Of a DNA stretch of 40,353 nucleotides, positions 7,470-15,207 are shown piece by piece. Within the stretch, counting starts at the first letter, position 1, and each line of letters opens with the position of its first letter. A model generated the notes under the pieces. The model worked only from the letters and a program-made list of their open reading frames with translations. It did not search any database and had not been told where the DNA came from. Origin of the DNA: a virus. The stretch covers positions 1-40,353 of the IMG/VR virus record IMGVR_UViG_3300009553_000047, one strand, 5' to 3'. The translations under genes and the position numbers were made by a program.

Positions 7470-8738
7470 ATGGCGACGAAAAATGCGATAAATTTACAAG
7501 ATGTTGGACTTGCCTCATATGATGGAGCCGGAGTATTTTTAGGAAGAACTATAGCTCCTCCCGCAGCTGGAATAACTATATCAAATGGTAATGGTGTCAC
7601 AGGTAATCCAACTCTTGCTCTTGCAGATGATCTTGCGGCAGTTGAAGGTCTATCAACTACAGGATTAGCAACAAGAACGGCTACGAGCACTTGGACAACT
7701 AGAACGCTAACAGCCGGAAGCGGTGTAAGTATTTCTAATGGCGATGGAGTTTCGGGAAATCCCACTATTTCAGCAGGATCATCAACACCTTTGTCATTTC
7801 CAACCGACTCGGGAATGGCAACACTCGCAGCAAATGCTCTTACTTTAGCTGGTTCTGGAAGCATTACAACTACAGGTAGTGGAGCGACTGTTACGACTGC
7901 ATTGACGGGATTGACAAATCACGCCGTTTTAGTAGGGGCAGGAACATCGACTATCACTAAAGTAGGGCCAACGGCTACAGCGGGACAAGTATTGCAAAGC
8001 GCAGGAGCAGCAGCAGATCCTGCTTTTAGCACTGCGACGTATCCTAGCACGACCACCGTTTCGCAAATACTCTATTCAAGCTCAACAAACGTTGTCTCGG
8101 GTCTTGCGACGGCAAACAGAGCTGTCTTAACTACAGGAGCCACCGGAATACCGGTTTTAACCGCTTTAGCAACTGATGGACAATTAATCATAGGTTCAAC
8201 GGCGGGAGTTCCCGCAGCAGCTACTTTGACTGCTGGAACTGGTATCACTATCACAAATGGAAGCAATTCAATTAGCATCGCAGCAAGCGGAAGTGTTGTA
8301 GCTCAGACATTGACAGGGGATAGCGGGGGGGCATTAAGTCCGACGGCAGGGAATTTTAATATTCTTGGGCTTTCAGGAAGCAAAACAAGTGGATCAGGCT
8401 CTACAATAACCATTAAAAGCCCTCCCTTTTCCCAAGTTGGCGGAAGTGGAACAAGTGCTTTAAATACTGGAGAGATTGTTACTGCTACAGCAACAAGGAC
8501 TATGCCTGCATCTGCTGGATTGGCCGATGGTGATCTTTTCATTTATGTATGTACAACAGCGAACGTTCTTACTCTTCAGGCTGTCGGAACACAGAAATTT
8601 AGAATTGGGGCTCAGTTAAGCTCAGCAGCGGGAACATTAGTTTCTACCGCAATAGGAGATAGTATCACGCTTAGATTTGATGCTACTCAAGGATTCTTTA
8701 TGGCCGTATCAATGATTGGAAACTGGACGTTTACATAA
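7470..8738 (+). CDS. Tail fibre protein, 422 aa
   Basis: AGGA ribosome site, ATG at 7470. The N-terminus is folded (residues 1-35), then come long Ser/Thr/Gly/Ala-rich repeats such as GITISNGNGVTGNPTLALA and GVSISNGDGVSGNPTISAG (about 37-110), further low-complexity beta repeats, and a TLTGDSGGALSP shaft motif with a C-terminal cap (about 280-422). This build is standard for trimeric phage fibres. It overlaps the next gene by one base (TAATG), implying coupled translation. Confidence 0.65.
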   Translation: MATKNAINLQDVGLASYDGAGVFLGRTIAPPAAGITISNGNGVTGNPTLALADDLAAVEGLSTTGLATRTATSTWTTRTLTAGSGVSISNGDGVSGNPTISAGSSTPLSFPTDSGMATLAANALTLAGSGSITTTGSGATVTTALTGLTNHAVLVGAGTSTITKVGPTATAGQVLQSAGAAADPAFSTATYPSTTTVSQILYSSSTNVVSGLATANRAVLTTGATGIPVLTALATDGQLIIGSTAGVPAAATLTAGTGITITNGSNSISIAASGSVVAQTLTGDSGGALSPTAGNFNILGLSGSKTSGSGSTITIKSPPFSQVGGSGTSALNTGEIVTATATRTMPASAGLADGDLFIYVCTTANVLTLQAVGTQKFRIGAQLSSAAGTLVSTAIGDSITLRFDATQGFFMAVSMIGNWTFT

Positions 8739-9394
8739 TGGTTACGAATAATAGCAAAAATCAGCCCACCGGAGCATCTGGAAAGGTAATGCAGGCGCAA
8801 GGAATTGGAACGGCTTGCAATTTATCCACCGCTACTTACCCCTCGACGGCTACAGGAACAGGAAATATTCTAAGGGCCGATGGCACTAATTGGGTAGCCA
8901 GCACAGCGACTTACCCTGATACAGCAGGATCGAGCGGTAACGTTTTGACTTCAGATGGTACGAATTGGTCTTCTAGCGCACCAGCGGGAGGAAATGGATT
9001 TAACTGGTGGTTTTATGCTCAATCAGGAAACCCCGCAGATTCAACAACATATTATTTATCTCCTGGGAGGGCATTTACTACTTTTACCACAGCTGTTTCA
9101 GGGACACGAATATATGTGGCTTCTGCATACACATTAAATACTGTTTATGGAGCTTTTGGAGTAGGAGGCACCCTTGGATCAAATGAAAATTGCACTTTTT
9201 TTATTCGTAAAAACAACACATCGAATACCAATATAACCACGACCTTACAACTTACTTCTACATTTGTTTCATTTAATGCCACATCTCTTGGTTTGTCATT
9301 AGTTGCTGGAGATTATATAAGTTTTGGTTTTACAGGGCCTGCGTGGGGAACAAATCCTACAACTGTAACAGCATCAATATCCTGGAGTAGCTAA
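8738..9394 (+). CDS. Tandem tip/receptor-binding paralogue 1, 218 aa
   Basis: First of three consecutive paralogues. Residues 1-85 (STATYPSTATGTGNILRAD, GTNWVASTATYPDTAG, NVLTSDGTNWSSSAP) are nearly the same in all three. The C-terminal about 130 residues diverge but keep a beta-sandwich pattern (TLGSNENCTFFIRKNNTSNTN...GDYISFGFTGPAWGTNPT). A constant N-terminal attachment part with a variable head is what is expected of alternative receptor-binding or collar proteins. Binding role is inferred. Confidence 0.65.
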   Translation: MVTNNSKNQPTGASGKVMQAQGIGTACNLSTATYPSTATGTGNILRADGTNWVASTATYPDTAGSSGNVLTSDGTNWSSSAPAGGNGFNWWFYAQSGNPADSTTYYLSPGRAFTTFTTAVSGTRIYVASAYTLNTVYGAFGVGGTLGSNENCTFFIRKNNTSNTNITTTLQLTSTFVSFNATSLGLSLVAGDYISFGFTGPAWGTNPTTVTASISWSS

Positions 9395-10047
9395 TGGTTA
9401 CAAATAATAATTGCGATGAAAGTACAGCGGCAAGCGGTAAAATCCTCCAAGGGCAAGGAATTGGCACAGCTTCTAACTATAGCACGGCCACATATCCTTC
9501 GACAGCAACAGGAACAGGAAAAATTTTGCGTGCCGACGGAACGAACTGGGTAGCCTCAACAGCCACATACCCAGATACTGCGGGAACAAGCGGAAACGTT
9601 CTTACCAGTGATGGAACTAACTGGTCATCATCAGCACCGGCAGCTTCTGGCTCTCCATTTGGAACAATGATTACAACTGAATTCAATCCTACCGACGGGT
9701 CAACAAATTTCCTGATAAATGGTCAAGGAACAAATCCCACAGCTACAGCAATCAGACAGAGAACTTTTGTAACAAAAGCAATGACCTTAAATAAGGTCTA
9801 TGGAACAGTTGGAGTTTCTGGCACTCTTGGGTCAAACGAAAATGTAACCTTTTTAATACGTGTCAACGACACAACAAATACAAATATTTTAACTACATTG
9901 AAATTTAGTGCAGCAACGAATAATTTCAGCATTACAGGAATTGGGTTGGCTTTGTCAGCAGGGGACTTTTTTTGTTTTGGATTTACCGGGCCTACTTGGG
10001 CAACAAATCCAACGGGCGTTTCATTTTCAATAGCATGGAGTAGCTAA
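9394..10047 (+). CDS. Tandem tip/receptor-binding paralogue 2, 217 aa
   Basis: Starts inside the stop of paralogue 1 (TAATGG) with GGAG just upstream. The N-terminal block matches its neighbours (GKILRADGTNWVASTATYP). The C-terminal head is the most different of the three in its first 50 residues, but the strand pattern TLGSNENVTFLIRVNDTTNTN and GDFFCFGFTGPTWATNPTG is conserved. It is best explained by tandem duplication followed by divergence. Confidence 0.65.
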   Translation: MVTNNNCDESTAASGKILQGQGIGTASNYSTATYPSTATGTGKILRADGTNWVASTATYPDTAGTSGNVLTSDGTNWSSSAPAASGSPFGTMITTEFNPTDGSTNFLINGQGTNPTATAIRQRTFVTKAMTLNKVYGTVGVSGTLGSNENVTFLIRVNDTTNTNILTTLKFSAATNNFSITGIGLALSAGDFFCFGFTGPTWATNPTGVSFSIAWSS

Positions 10048-10709
10048 TGGTTACGAATAATGGTTGCGATGAACCTACGGCAGCTTCAGGAAAAGTTTTG
10101 CAAGGCCAAGGAATAGGGACTGCAAATGCTTTTAGTACAGCAACCTATCCCAGTACAGCAACAGGAACAGGAAAAATCCTGCGCGCAGACGGCACTAATT
10201 GGGTTGCAAGCACGGCAACTTACCCAGATACTGCAGGCACCTCGGGAAATGTTCTAACAAGTGATGGTACTAACTGGTCTTCAAGTGCTCCTGGAGCGTC
10301 TTCTAATACAGGATCATGTCTTTTTACTGCCGCAACTATAGGCGATCCATTAGATTCAACAACTTATTATATGGTGTCTTTACAATCATTTGTTAATACT
10401 AGTACTTCATCTAATGTAATGGCTAGAATTTATGTAACTACGGCTTTTACTCTTACAAAAGTTTACGGAGCCATTTCTGTTGATGGTACGTTAGGCTCTG
10501 CTCAAAACTGCACGCTTTTTATTAGAAAGAATGACACATCGAATACCAATATAACCACGACTTTGCAGCTTACATCGGCAATAAACACTTTTAATAATAC
10601 TGCGCTGAGTATTTCATTAGTTGCTGGAGATTTTATTTCAATTGGTTTTACAGGGCCAGCATGGACGACTAACCCGACGAGTGTTTCGTTACAATTAACC
10701 TATGCATGA
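10047..10709 (+). CDS. Tandem tip/receptor-binding paralogue 3, 220 aa
   Basis: Again overlaps its predecessor by TAATGG with GGAG upstream. It has the shared N-terminal block and a distinct head. A 28-base stretch (10534-10561) is identical at DNA level to 9216-9243 of paralogue 1, while flanking DNA differs, which suggests recent exchange between the copies. It ends the adhesion operon; a long inverted repeat follows. Confidence 0.65.
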   Translation: MVTNNGCDEPTAASGKVLQGQGIGTANAFSTATYPSTATGTGKILRADGTNWVASTATYPDTAGTSGNVLTSDGTNWSSSAPGASSNTGSCLFTAATIGDPLDSTTYYMVSLQSFVNTSTSSNVMARIYVTTAFTLTKVYGAISVDGTLGSAQNCTLFIRKNDTSNTNITTTLQLTSAINTFNNTALSISLVAGDFISIGFTGPAWTTNPTSVSLQLTYA

Positions 10710-10713
10710 AAAA

Positions 10714-10769
10714 GAGAGCCCTCAGAATTCGTCTTGGTTTTTTATTTCAGAGAAAAAAGAGGGGCTCTC
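10714..10769 (-). terminator. Long-loop inverted repeat, possible bidirectional terminator
   Basis: GAGAGCCC (10714-10721) pairs with GGGCTCTC (10762-10769). Runs of A flank both arms, so on the minus strand the stem is followed by TTTTT. The loop is about 40 bases, which is long for an intrinsic terminator. Confidence 0.35.
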
Positions 10770-10787
10770 AAAAAAAAAGGATATCAA

Positions 10788-10952
10788 ATGCCACTAGTTA
10801 AAGGCAAGAGCAAAAAAAGTATTTCTAAGAATATAGCTACAGAGATCAGGGCTGGCAAAAAGCCCGCTCAAGCCGCTGCAATTTCTTTCTCTATAGCCAG
10901 AAAAGCAGGCGCACGCATCCCAACAGCCGCAAAAGCAAAAAGAAAAGGATAA
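10788..10952 (+). CDS. Lysine/alanine-rich phage mini-protein, 54 aa
   Basis: I start at ATG 10788 ([16 protein letters not shown]) with AAGGA upstream rather than at the TTG-type start at 10734 that lies in the inverted repeat. The protein is very basic, with a central helix ([26 protein letters not shown]). Small proteins of this pattern are common in phage genomes and have no established role that I can name; nucleic acid binding is plausible from charge. Confidence 0.65.
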   Translation: MPLVKGKSKKSISKNIATEIRAGKKPAQAAAISFSIARKAGARIPTAAKAKRKG

Positions 10953-10955
10953 GGT

Positions 10956-11084
10956 ATGTCACATAAGAAAAAAGCAAATATGAAAAAATCTAAAGTCATG
11001 AAACATCTTTCTGAGGACATTAAAGAGTCTAAGGAAATGATCAAAGATGATAAAAAGCTTAGAAAAGATCTTAAGAAAAAGTAA
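10956..11084 (+). CDS. Very basic mini-protein, 42 aa
   Basis: ATG at 10956 with AAGG five bases upstream, four bases after the previous stop. The composition is mostly Lys, Glu, Met and Asp in one amphipathic helix (MSHKKKANMKKSKVMKHL). It pairs with the basic gene before it. No family known to me; a DNA- or RNA-associated accessory role is a guess. Confidence 0.5.
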   Translation: MSHKKKANMKKSKVMKHLSEDIKESKEMIKDDKKLRKDLKKK

Positions 11085-11088
11085 ATTC

Positions 11089-11115
11089 GAGCCGGTTACT
11101 AAATGCAACCGGCTC
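11089..11115 (+). terminator. Perfect 9-bp hairpin after the basic mini-genes
   Basis: GAGCCGGTT (11089-11097) pairs perfectly with AACCGGCTC (11107-11115) over a 9-base loop. It sits just after the stop at 11084, where rightward and leftward gene blocks converge. The T-run is weak. Confidence 0.5.
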
Positions 11116-11128
11116 ATCCGATTTACGT

Positions 11129-11200
11129 ACGGGTACCGTCTATGCAAACCCTACAACCACAATAGAGAGTGCTTTTACGCATAAGAGATGCGGAAACTCT
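11129..11200. other. Gene-free convergent gap with nested stems
   Basis: Between the stops at 11084 (+) and 11233 (-) no gene is seen. It holds ACGG/CCGT (11129-11139) and a nested hairpin: AGAGT (11166-11170) with ACTCT (11196-11200) enclosing CGCAT (11178-11182) with ATGCG (11188-11192). This could be a bidirectional transcription end. I found no tRNA fold here. Confidence 0.3.
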
Positions 11201-11232
11201 AGCTTCAAATTAATATATAACTCATTTTCGAA

Positions 11233-11571
11233 TTATTGTCCAACTAGAAATAAATGCACCTTTTTTATGTATTCTTTTGCATCTTGAACTGTCTCAAATT
11301 CACCCAAAAGATCGAATGTATCTGAAGCAACTAAAAACTTGTTTTTAGATTCAACATTTCCATTTTCTTGAATTCTTATTGCAGTGAAACTATTTAAGTC
11401 CACAAGTTCCTCACGTAAAGTTAGAAACCACTTTTTGTGAGAAATTGGAGTCTGGTAAGTAAACATATCATCCTTTTCATTTAAGAGAGATTCAATAATA
11501 AAGTCTTCATTTTGTCTCATTACCGCGGAGTTCAATCTTGAAAGTTCAAGGCCATCCATTTCAGAATCCAA
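11233..11571 (-). CDS. Hypothetical protein, 112 aa
   Basis: Last gene of the leftward early operon; the start overlaps the preceding gene by 11 bases. Acidic, mixed alpha/beta pattern, with EFETVQDAKEYIKKV near the C-terminus (about residues 91-105) typical of a small alpha/beta domain that ends in a helix. No catalytic residues or metal site stand out. Not recognised. Confidence 0.55.
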   Translation of the reverse strand: MDSEMDGLELSRLNSAVMRQNEDFIIESLLNEKDDMFTYQTPISHKKWFLTLREELVDLNSFTAIRIQENGNVESKNKFLVASDTFDLLGEFETVQDAKEYIKKVHLFLVGQ

Positions 11572-11818
11572 AATACCCTATCATATTTGACATTGCTTTT
11601 CCTGTCGAATTGTAGAGATAACCGCATTTCATGCATGTTACTATGCACCGGAAATGACCGTTAGATTTTATGCACGATACTGATTTAAGCAGATAGTTCG
11701 AATGGCTGCAACCTTCCCCGAGTTTATAGGCTGCATCATGGGCGACAAGGCTCCAAAAAGGGGATTCGACATGGTTTAGATAGCAGGGGGTGGTTAGTAA
11801 TCTATTGTGATAGGTCAT
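11561..11818 (-). CDS. Hypothetical Cys/His-rich protein, 85 aa
   Basis: Six Cys and several His occur; CIVTCMKCGYLY (about residues 58-69) looks like half of a zinc knuckle, with CSHSNYLLKSVSCI before it possibly giving the other ligands. It overlaps both neighbours by a few bases, so it is translated within the early operon. Function unknown. Confidence 0.5.
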   Translation of the reverse strand: MTYHNRLLTTPCYLNHVESPFWSLVAHDAAYKLGEGCSHSNYLLKSVSCIKSNGHFRCIVTCMKCGYLYNSTGKAMSNMIGYFGF

Positions 11819-12051
11819 TTCAATCTCTCAAAGCTAGTTTTATAAAAGTTTTCGTCAGCATCAATGTACAAGGATCCTGTTTTAGATTCATAGATATTAT
11901 CTCTTGTAAGACTATGAAGTGTAGATTCCCATGTGGTCATTATCTTCATATCTTCTGGATATTCTTTAAGAATTTCAATTAGTTCTTTAACGGTGATAGA
12001 TTCATCTTTTATCCATTTTTCTTTTTCATATAGATAGTCTGTTTCACTCAT
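11815..12051 (-). CDS. Hypothetical protein, 78 aa
   Basis: The segment ESITVKELIEILKEYPEDMKI (about 17-37) matches the small phage pattern VxELIexLkxyPxdxxV seen in many short phage proteins of unknown role that are predicted to be alpha/beta. It overlaps both neighbouring genes by 4 bases, so translation is coupled. Function unknown. Confidence 0.6.
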   Translation of the reverse strand: MSETDYLYEKEKWIKDESITVKELIEILKEYPEDMKIMTTWESTLHSLTRDNIYESKTGSLYIDADENFYKTSFERLK

Positions 12052-12215
12052 TTCTTTTCCTTATGGAATTCCTCAAAACACTTTTTTATATAGCATTCAA
12101 TATGAGATGACTCATTGTGATTCATAAATGTGAAAGCCCTTATCTCATCGTTATTATTGAAGTTAACTCGCTCAAGATTTATTTCTTCTCCACAAAATAC
12201 GCAGATTTTATCCAT
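12048..12215 (-). CDS. Zinc-finger-like mini-protein, 55 aa
   Basis: I chose ATG 12215 (MDKICVFCGEEI): the longer frame to 12263 runs into the upstream gene. CVFC at residues 5-8 and HIEC at about 38-41 give a likely CxxC...HxxC zinc site. The start overlaps the end of the upstream gene inside a repeated GGATCCAATG motif. Function unknown. Confidence 0.55.
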   Translation of the reverse strand: MDKICVFCGEEINLERVNFNNNDEIRAFTFMNHNESSHIECYIKKCFEEFHKEKK

Positions 12216-12372
12216 TGGATCCCTCCAACTTCTCAACCCTTTCCTTAAGTCTCTTAATCTCATCCCATAATTGCTCTAAATGCCTGTAAACAGGTCCTTC
12301 GACTTTAGTTAATTCGTTAAATTCTCTTGGGAAAAAATTAGGTGTGATATGATATGGGGTTTCAGGTTTCAT
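12208..12372 (-). CDS. Coiled-coil mini-protein, 54 aa
   Basis: ATG at 12372, stop TAA at 12210-12208. The N-terminus MKPETPYHITPNFFPREF is proline-rich; the C-terminal half is a heptad helix (EIKRLKERVEKLEGSNG). The last nine residues copy the end of the upstream gene product (RVEKLEGSN), see the repeat at 12213-12399. It overlaps both neighbours. Function unknown. Confidence 0.55.
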   Translation of the reverse strand: MKPETPYHITPNFFPREFNELTKVEGPVYRHLEQLWDEIKRLKERVEKLEGSNG

Positions 12373-12399
12373 TGGATCCCTCTAGCTTCTCAACTCTTT
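12213..12399. repeat. Direct repeat of a gene junction (12213-12242 and 12370-12399)
   Basis: Two 30-base copies with 27 matches lie 157 bases apart. Each encodes VEKLEGSN at the end of one gene and the ATG of the next. The second gene end plus junction was probably duplicated. Confidence 0.6.
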
Positions 12400-12598
12400 T
12401 TAGCAGTTCAACCAAAGAAGTGCCAAAAACCTCCATAAAGTCCCTGCAGATCTGAACTTGCATCTCGATATCTTTGTTTTTCCCAAAGATGCACTTTTGC
12501 GTAGCGCGATGGGATTCCTTAAGCTTAGCCATATCTTCCTTGAGCTCGGTAATGGCTATGTCTTCAAATAGGTCAAATTGTGGGGCTAATGCCATCAT
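12362..12598 (-). CDS. Helical/coiled-coil protein, 78 aa
   Basis: Two ATGs stand side by side (12598 and 12595) with AAGGATGA upstream; either may be used. The protein is nearly all helix with charged heptads (ITELKEDMAKLKESHRATQK and LLKRVEKLEG). The start overlaps the previous stop and the stop overlaps the next start. No family recognised; an oligomeric accessory protein is likely. Confidence 0.55.
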   Translation of the reverse strand: MMALAPQFDLFEDIAITELKEDMAKLKESHRATQKCIFGKNKDIEMQVQICRDFMEVFGTSLVELLKRVEKLEGSNET

Positions 12599-12864
12599 TC
12601 ATCCTTTGGCGGTTCAGGAGCTTTCATCCAATGGCTAGGCCCCAAATATGGATAAGGATCGCAGGGGCCAATATAAGTGCCTTTAGGCTGGATTCCCATT
12701 AATTTCGATTCATCATTGAAGTAAACCAAAACACCTTGGTCTTGCTCTTCTCTTGTAGGAAAACGTTCACTTGTTTTAATCCAATTCCAAGTTATCTTAA
12801 TCTCTGAAGGGATATCCGAGGTAATAGGAATAGGATACTTATTGTTACATTTTTCATTATTCAT
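12595..12864 (-). CDS. DUF551-like protein, 89 aa
   Basis: Residues about 26-86 follow the DUF551 pattern common in phages: WNWIKTSERFPTREEQDQG...VLVYFND at the start and PSHWMKAPEPPKDE at the end. The biochemical role of this family is not established. ATG overlaps the end of the exonuclease gene by 8 bases, placing it in the recombination operon. Confidence 0.7.
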   Translation of the reverse strand: MNNEKCNNKYPIPITSDIPSEIKITWNWIKTSERFPTREEQDQGVLVYFNDESKLMGIQPKGTYIGPCDPYPYLGPSHWMKAPEPPKDE

Positions 12865-13735
12865 CAGTCGACTCCTTCACCTGCCAATAGGTCGTTCCAG
12901 GTTTTCTATATTCTTCAAGGTCAATAGTTTTTAAAATAGGAATATTTTTGTAGTCTATAATACCTTTCTTTTCTACTTTTGTCAAGATAATTCCATTACC
13001 CGTTGCATTTTCTTCCTGTGATATTTGCACTAAGTAATCTCGTATTTCTTCCTTACGCTTAGCCGAACGTTTTTCCACTTGATCACATGTCTTGTATTCT
13101 TCCGTTAGAAGCTTCCAAACGTCAGATTCTATTGATTTTAAAGCCTTTGGATTATTTGGGGGAACACCTCTTAGCATGTGATCGAAATAAAAATCCGTTT
13201 CTTTTTTAAGCATGTCTTCGATGAATTCTTCATCTCGTTTTACAATCTCAAAGTACAGCGGCTTAGGTTCATATTCAGGCCTATAGCTACAAAAATAGAT
13301 TTCTTCTAACTCTGCCACGTACATTTGGTGTTGCATTTGGGCGATATAGTATTTTGGAATTTCACCATGAATTGCTTGCAGGTGAGCTTTCTGCCCACTG
13401 CATTTAATCTCAACGGCACATTTACCGTCTATTTCGAAACCATCGAAAGAAGCCATAGCAAACGAGGTTAAATCACTTATCATAACTTTAGGCGACATGA
13501 GATATCCTGTTTCTGCTTCGAACGCTCTTAACGCTTCCGGCTCAAGATCAATCCCTCTTTGCATCCATGGGTTTTTAGGTGCTTCTTCAACATACGGCGA
13601 AATCTTCTCATTAAAAACGTCTAACGCTGATTTCCAGGGACTAATCCCCAAAATTGGGGCTATGTCTGATCCTCCCAAGTGTTTTTTTCTGATTTCGTGC
13701 CATTCCGCGCTCCTCTGCTCGACTTGTATTTCCAT
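12857..13735 (-). CDS. YqaJ-type phage exonuclease, 292 aa
   Basis: Expected to degrade one strand of double-stranded DNA to leave 3' tails for the annealase encoded just upstream, as lambda Exo does for Bet. Conserved family features are visible: the N-terminal RxxxxGGSDIAPILGISPW (about residues 16-34), the catalytic EIKCSG (about 108-113, Glu and Lys of the PD-(D/E)XK site), and IAQMQHQMYV (about 130-139). The size is close to the family norm. ATG follows the annealase stop directly. A charged C-terminal helix ends the protein. Confidence 0.88.
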   Translation of the reverse strand: MEIQVEQRSAEWHEIRKKHLGGSDIAPILGISPWKSALDVFNEKISPYVEEAPKNPWMQRGIDLEPEALRAFEAETGYLMSPKVMISDLTSFAMASFDGFEIDGKCAVEIKCSGQKAHLQAIHGEIPKYYIAQMQHQMYVAELEEIYFCSYRPEYEPKPLYFEIVKRDEEFIEDMLKKETDFYFDHMLRGVPPNNPKALKSIESDVWKLLTEEYKTCDQVEKRSAKRKEEIRDYLVQISQEENATGNGIILTKVEKKGIIDYKNIPILKTIDLEEYRKPGTTYWQVKESTDE

Positions 13736-14479
13736 CTATTCCGCCTTTGTCATAAAGTTTTGATGTTCTTCACTCTTAGTGGTCAAACTTTTCTTAATTG
13801 GAGCGTAGCATTCCAAAGGAAGCTGATAAAAGCTATTGATTCCTTTTCCTTGTAGATAGGCGTTCATCTTTTCTTGGTTCTCTGAAGAACATTTATCCAA
13901 AAGATCTTGAAGCTCTTGCGCTTGCTCTTCACTTACGATCATTGGAGTTTTAACTTGCGTATTCTGCGCTTGATCCATTTCTTCAGTCGTGTATAATCCG
14001 CTTAGCTCATTAGGGAATGCTTTTCTTAAAGCTAAAGCCTCGGCGCATTTAGCTAACATAACATGAGGCTTAGTATCCCAAAACTGGTTCGGGTAAGTAG
14101 GCTTATACTCATCAAAGTGAGCGGAAACAGAAACTTCGTGCCAAGTACCATCTTTGGTTTGTTTTTTAACGTAAGAAGTGGCGCTAAAGACGCGATCGTT
14201 CTTGTAAACGAATGTTGACTCCCTTCCAGGTGCATAACGTCCTGTACGCTCAGCAATTAGCCTATAACCATCGATTGACGTTTGTATTGTCATCTGGTCT
14301 TTACGCTTGACGGCATAAATCTGCTTCATGAAAGGATCAAGTCCTGTCTTTTTACATACAGCCGCGAATAAATGTAACTCATCATCCGTTATGTTTTTGC
14401 AAAGTTGCTTCTTAATTAGCTCATTTTGCTCTGGTGAGAATGCGGTGATCTCATTTTTTTGTTTGATTGCTACGGTCAT
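13736..14479 (-). CDS. bet: Single-strand annealing protein, lambda Bet family (RecT superfamily)
   Basis: 247 aa from ATG 14479, preceded by AGGAG; an upstream ATG at 14503 would read into the previous gene. The family pattern is clear: FAAVCKKTGLDPFMKQIYAV (about 41-60), SIDGYRLIAERTGRY (about 71-85), then the WDTKPHVMLAKCAEALALRKAFP block (about 131-153). The product anneals complementary strands during phage recombination and acts with the exonuclease encoded next. The C-terminal 80 residues are variable, as usual. Confidence 0.92.
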   Translation of the reverse strand: MTVAIKQKNEITAFSPEQNELIKKQLCKNITDDELHLFAAVCKKTGLDPFMKQIYAVKRKDQMTIQTSIDGYRLIAERTGRYAPGRESTFVYKNDRVFSATSYVKKQTKDGTWHEVSVSAHFDEYKPTYPNQFWDTKPHVMLAKCAEALALRKAFPNELSGLYTTEEMDQAQNTQVKTPMIVSEEQAQELQDLLDKCSSENQEKMNAYLQGKGINSFYQLPLECYAPIKKSLTTKSEEHQNFMTKAE

Positions 14480-14480
14480 T

Positions 14481-14807
14481 TTAAATTTCTCCTGTTTTTT
14501 CAATGCAAAGTTTTAAAAATTGTGCAAGATAAGGCTTGCACATTATCCTGATTTCTTTAGGACATTCTATAAGTTTTTTCCCAATCGTTGAAGTTGAGAA
14601 CTCTACGCCTTGACCTCTCCATAAAAGTCTTTTCCCTTCTGCTACTTGAAGGAGAACGATTTCTTTTGAAACATGACCACTAAGTAATTTATCTAAGGCT
14701 CTTATATCCGAAGAAAGGTCATTTAACATTTCAGTATTCCAATTTAAAACGTGTCCATATTGTAAATATACGTCCTGAAGATCTTCATCTTTAAATGTGT
14801 TAGTCAT
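14481..14807 (-). CDS. Hypothetical early protein, 108 aa
   Basis: Start at ATG 14807 (MTNTFKDEDLQDVYL), which has GAGGG six bases upstream; the longer frame begins with TTG. The stop is one base before the Bet start and contains the Bet ribosome site AGGAG, so the two are coupled. Mostly helical with a small beta part (VAEGKRLLWRGQGVEFST). No family recognised; its place suggests an accessory of recombination. Confidence 0.6.
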   Translation of the reverse strand: MTNTFKDEDLQDVYLQYGHVLNWNTEMLNDLSSDIRALDKLLSGHVSKEIVLLQVAEGKRLLWRGQGVEFSTSTIGKKLIECPKEIRIMCKPYLAQFLKLCIEKTGEI

Positions 14808-14883
14808 TTTTCCCTCTTGATTTATTTTTTTGTTTTTCTTACTATCCAAATCGCATTACGTGTACTAAGTGTTAAGTCTGGAG

Positions 14884-14906
14884 CCCCCTAGCACAGGGCT
14901 AAGGGG
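14884..14906. terminator. GC-rich hairpin within the early operon
   Basis: CCCC-C-TAGC (14884-14892) pairs with GCTA-A-GGGG (14898-14906), eight pairs and one mismatch, loop 5. Rightward it is followed by TTCTTTT; leftward it lies between two genes of one operon, where it could reduce read-through or stabilise mRNA. Confidence 0.4.
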
Positions 14907-14911
14907 TTCTT

Positions 14912-15055
14912 TTAATAGTGCCATGAAGCAATTGCCTCTTGTTGATCCGCTATTCTTAACTTTCTATGCAGCTCTTCTTCCTCATCACACTCTGTGCCTC
15001 TTTCATAAGCCTGGGACATTTCTGCGTAATCTTCTTCGTCTAAATAGAAACTCAT
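14912..15055 (-). CDS. Acidic mini-protein, 47 aa
   Basis: ATG 15055 with AGGAG ten bases upstream, stop TAA at 14914-14912. The protein begins MSFYLDEEDYAEMSQAYERG and is one acidic helix. The start overlaps the previous stop (ATGA). Function unknown; kept because of the ribosome site and coupled overlap. Confidence 0.5.
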   Translation of the reverse strand: MSFYLDEEDYAEMSQAYERGTECDEEEELHRKLRIADQQEAIASWHY

Positions 15056-15207
15056 TTTAGATACTCCTTGCACCACATGTTAAACTCATTCCTTTTGGCC
15101 ACTTTTTCTTGATGATCTTTATAGATGCCCTCAAGTTCCTCATCCGTGTATATGATCTCATCATCGATATGGAGATCGTCCATGTAAATCTGCTTGACAT
15201 AGCTCAT
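15052..15207 (-). CDS. Acidic mini-protein, 51 aa
   Basis: ATG 15207 overlaps the stop of the gene before it (ATGA pattern, as for its downstream neighbour). It begins MSYVKQIYMDDLHIDDEIIY and is charged and mostly helical. The codon-by-codon overlap chain of these three mini-genes supports real coding. Function unknown. Confidence 0.5.
   Translation of the reverse strand: MSYVKQIYMDDLHIDDEIIYTDEELEGIYKDHQEKVAKRNEFNMWCKEYLK

Noticed and set aside
11116-11232. tRNA or attachment site in the convergent gap
   Set aside because: Only short stems are seen; no cloverleaf, and no integrase gene to support an att site.
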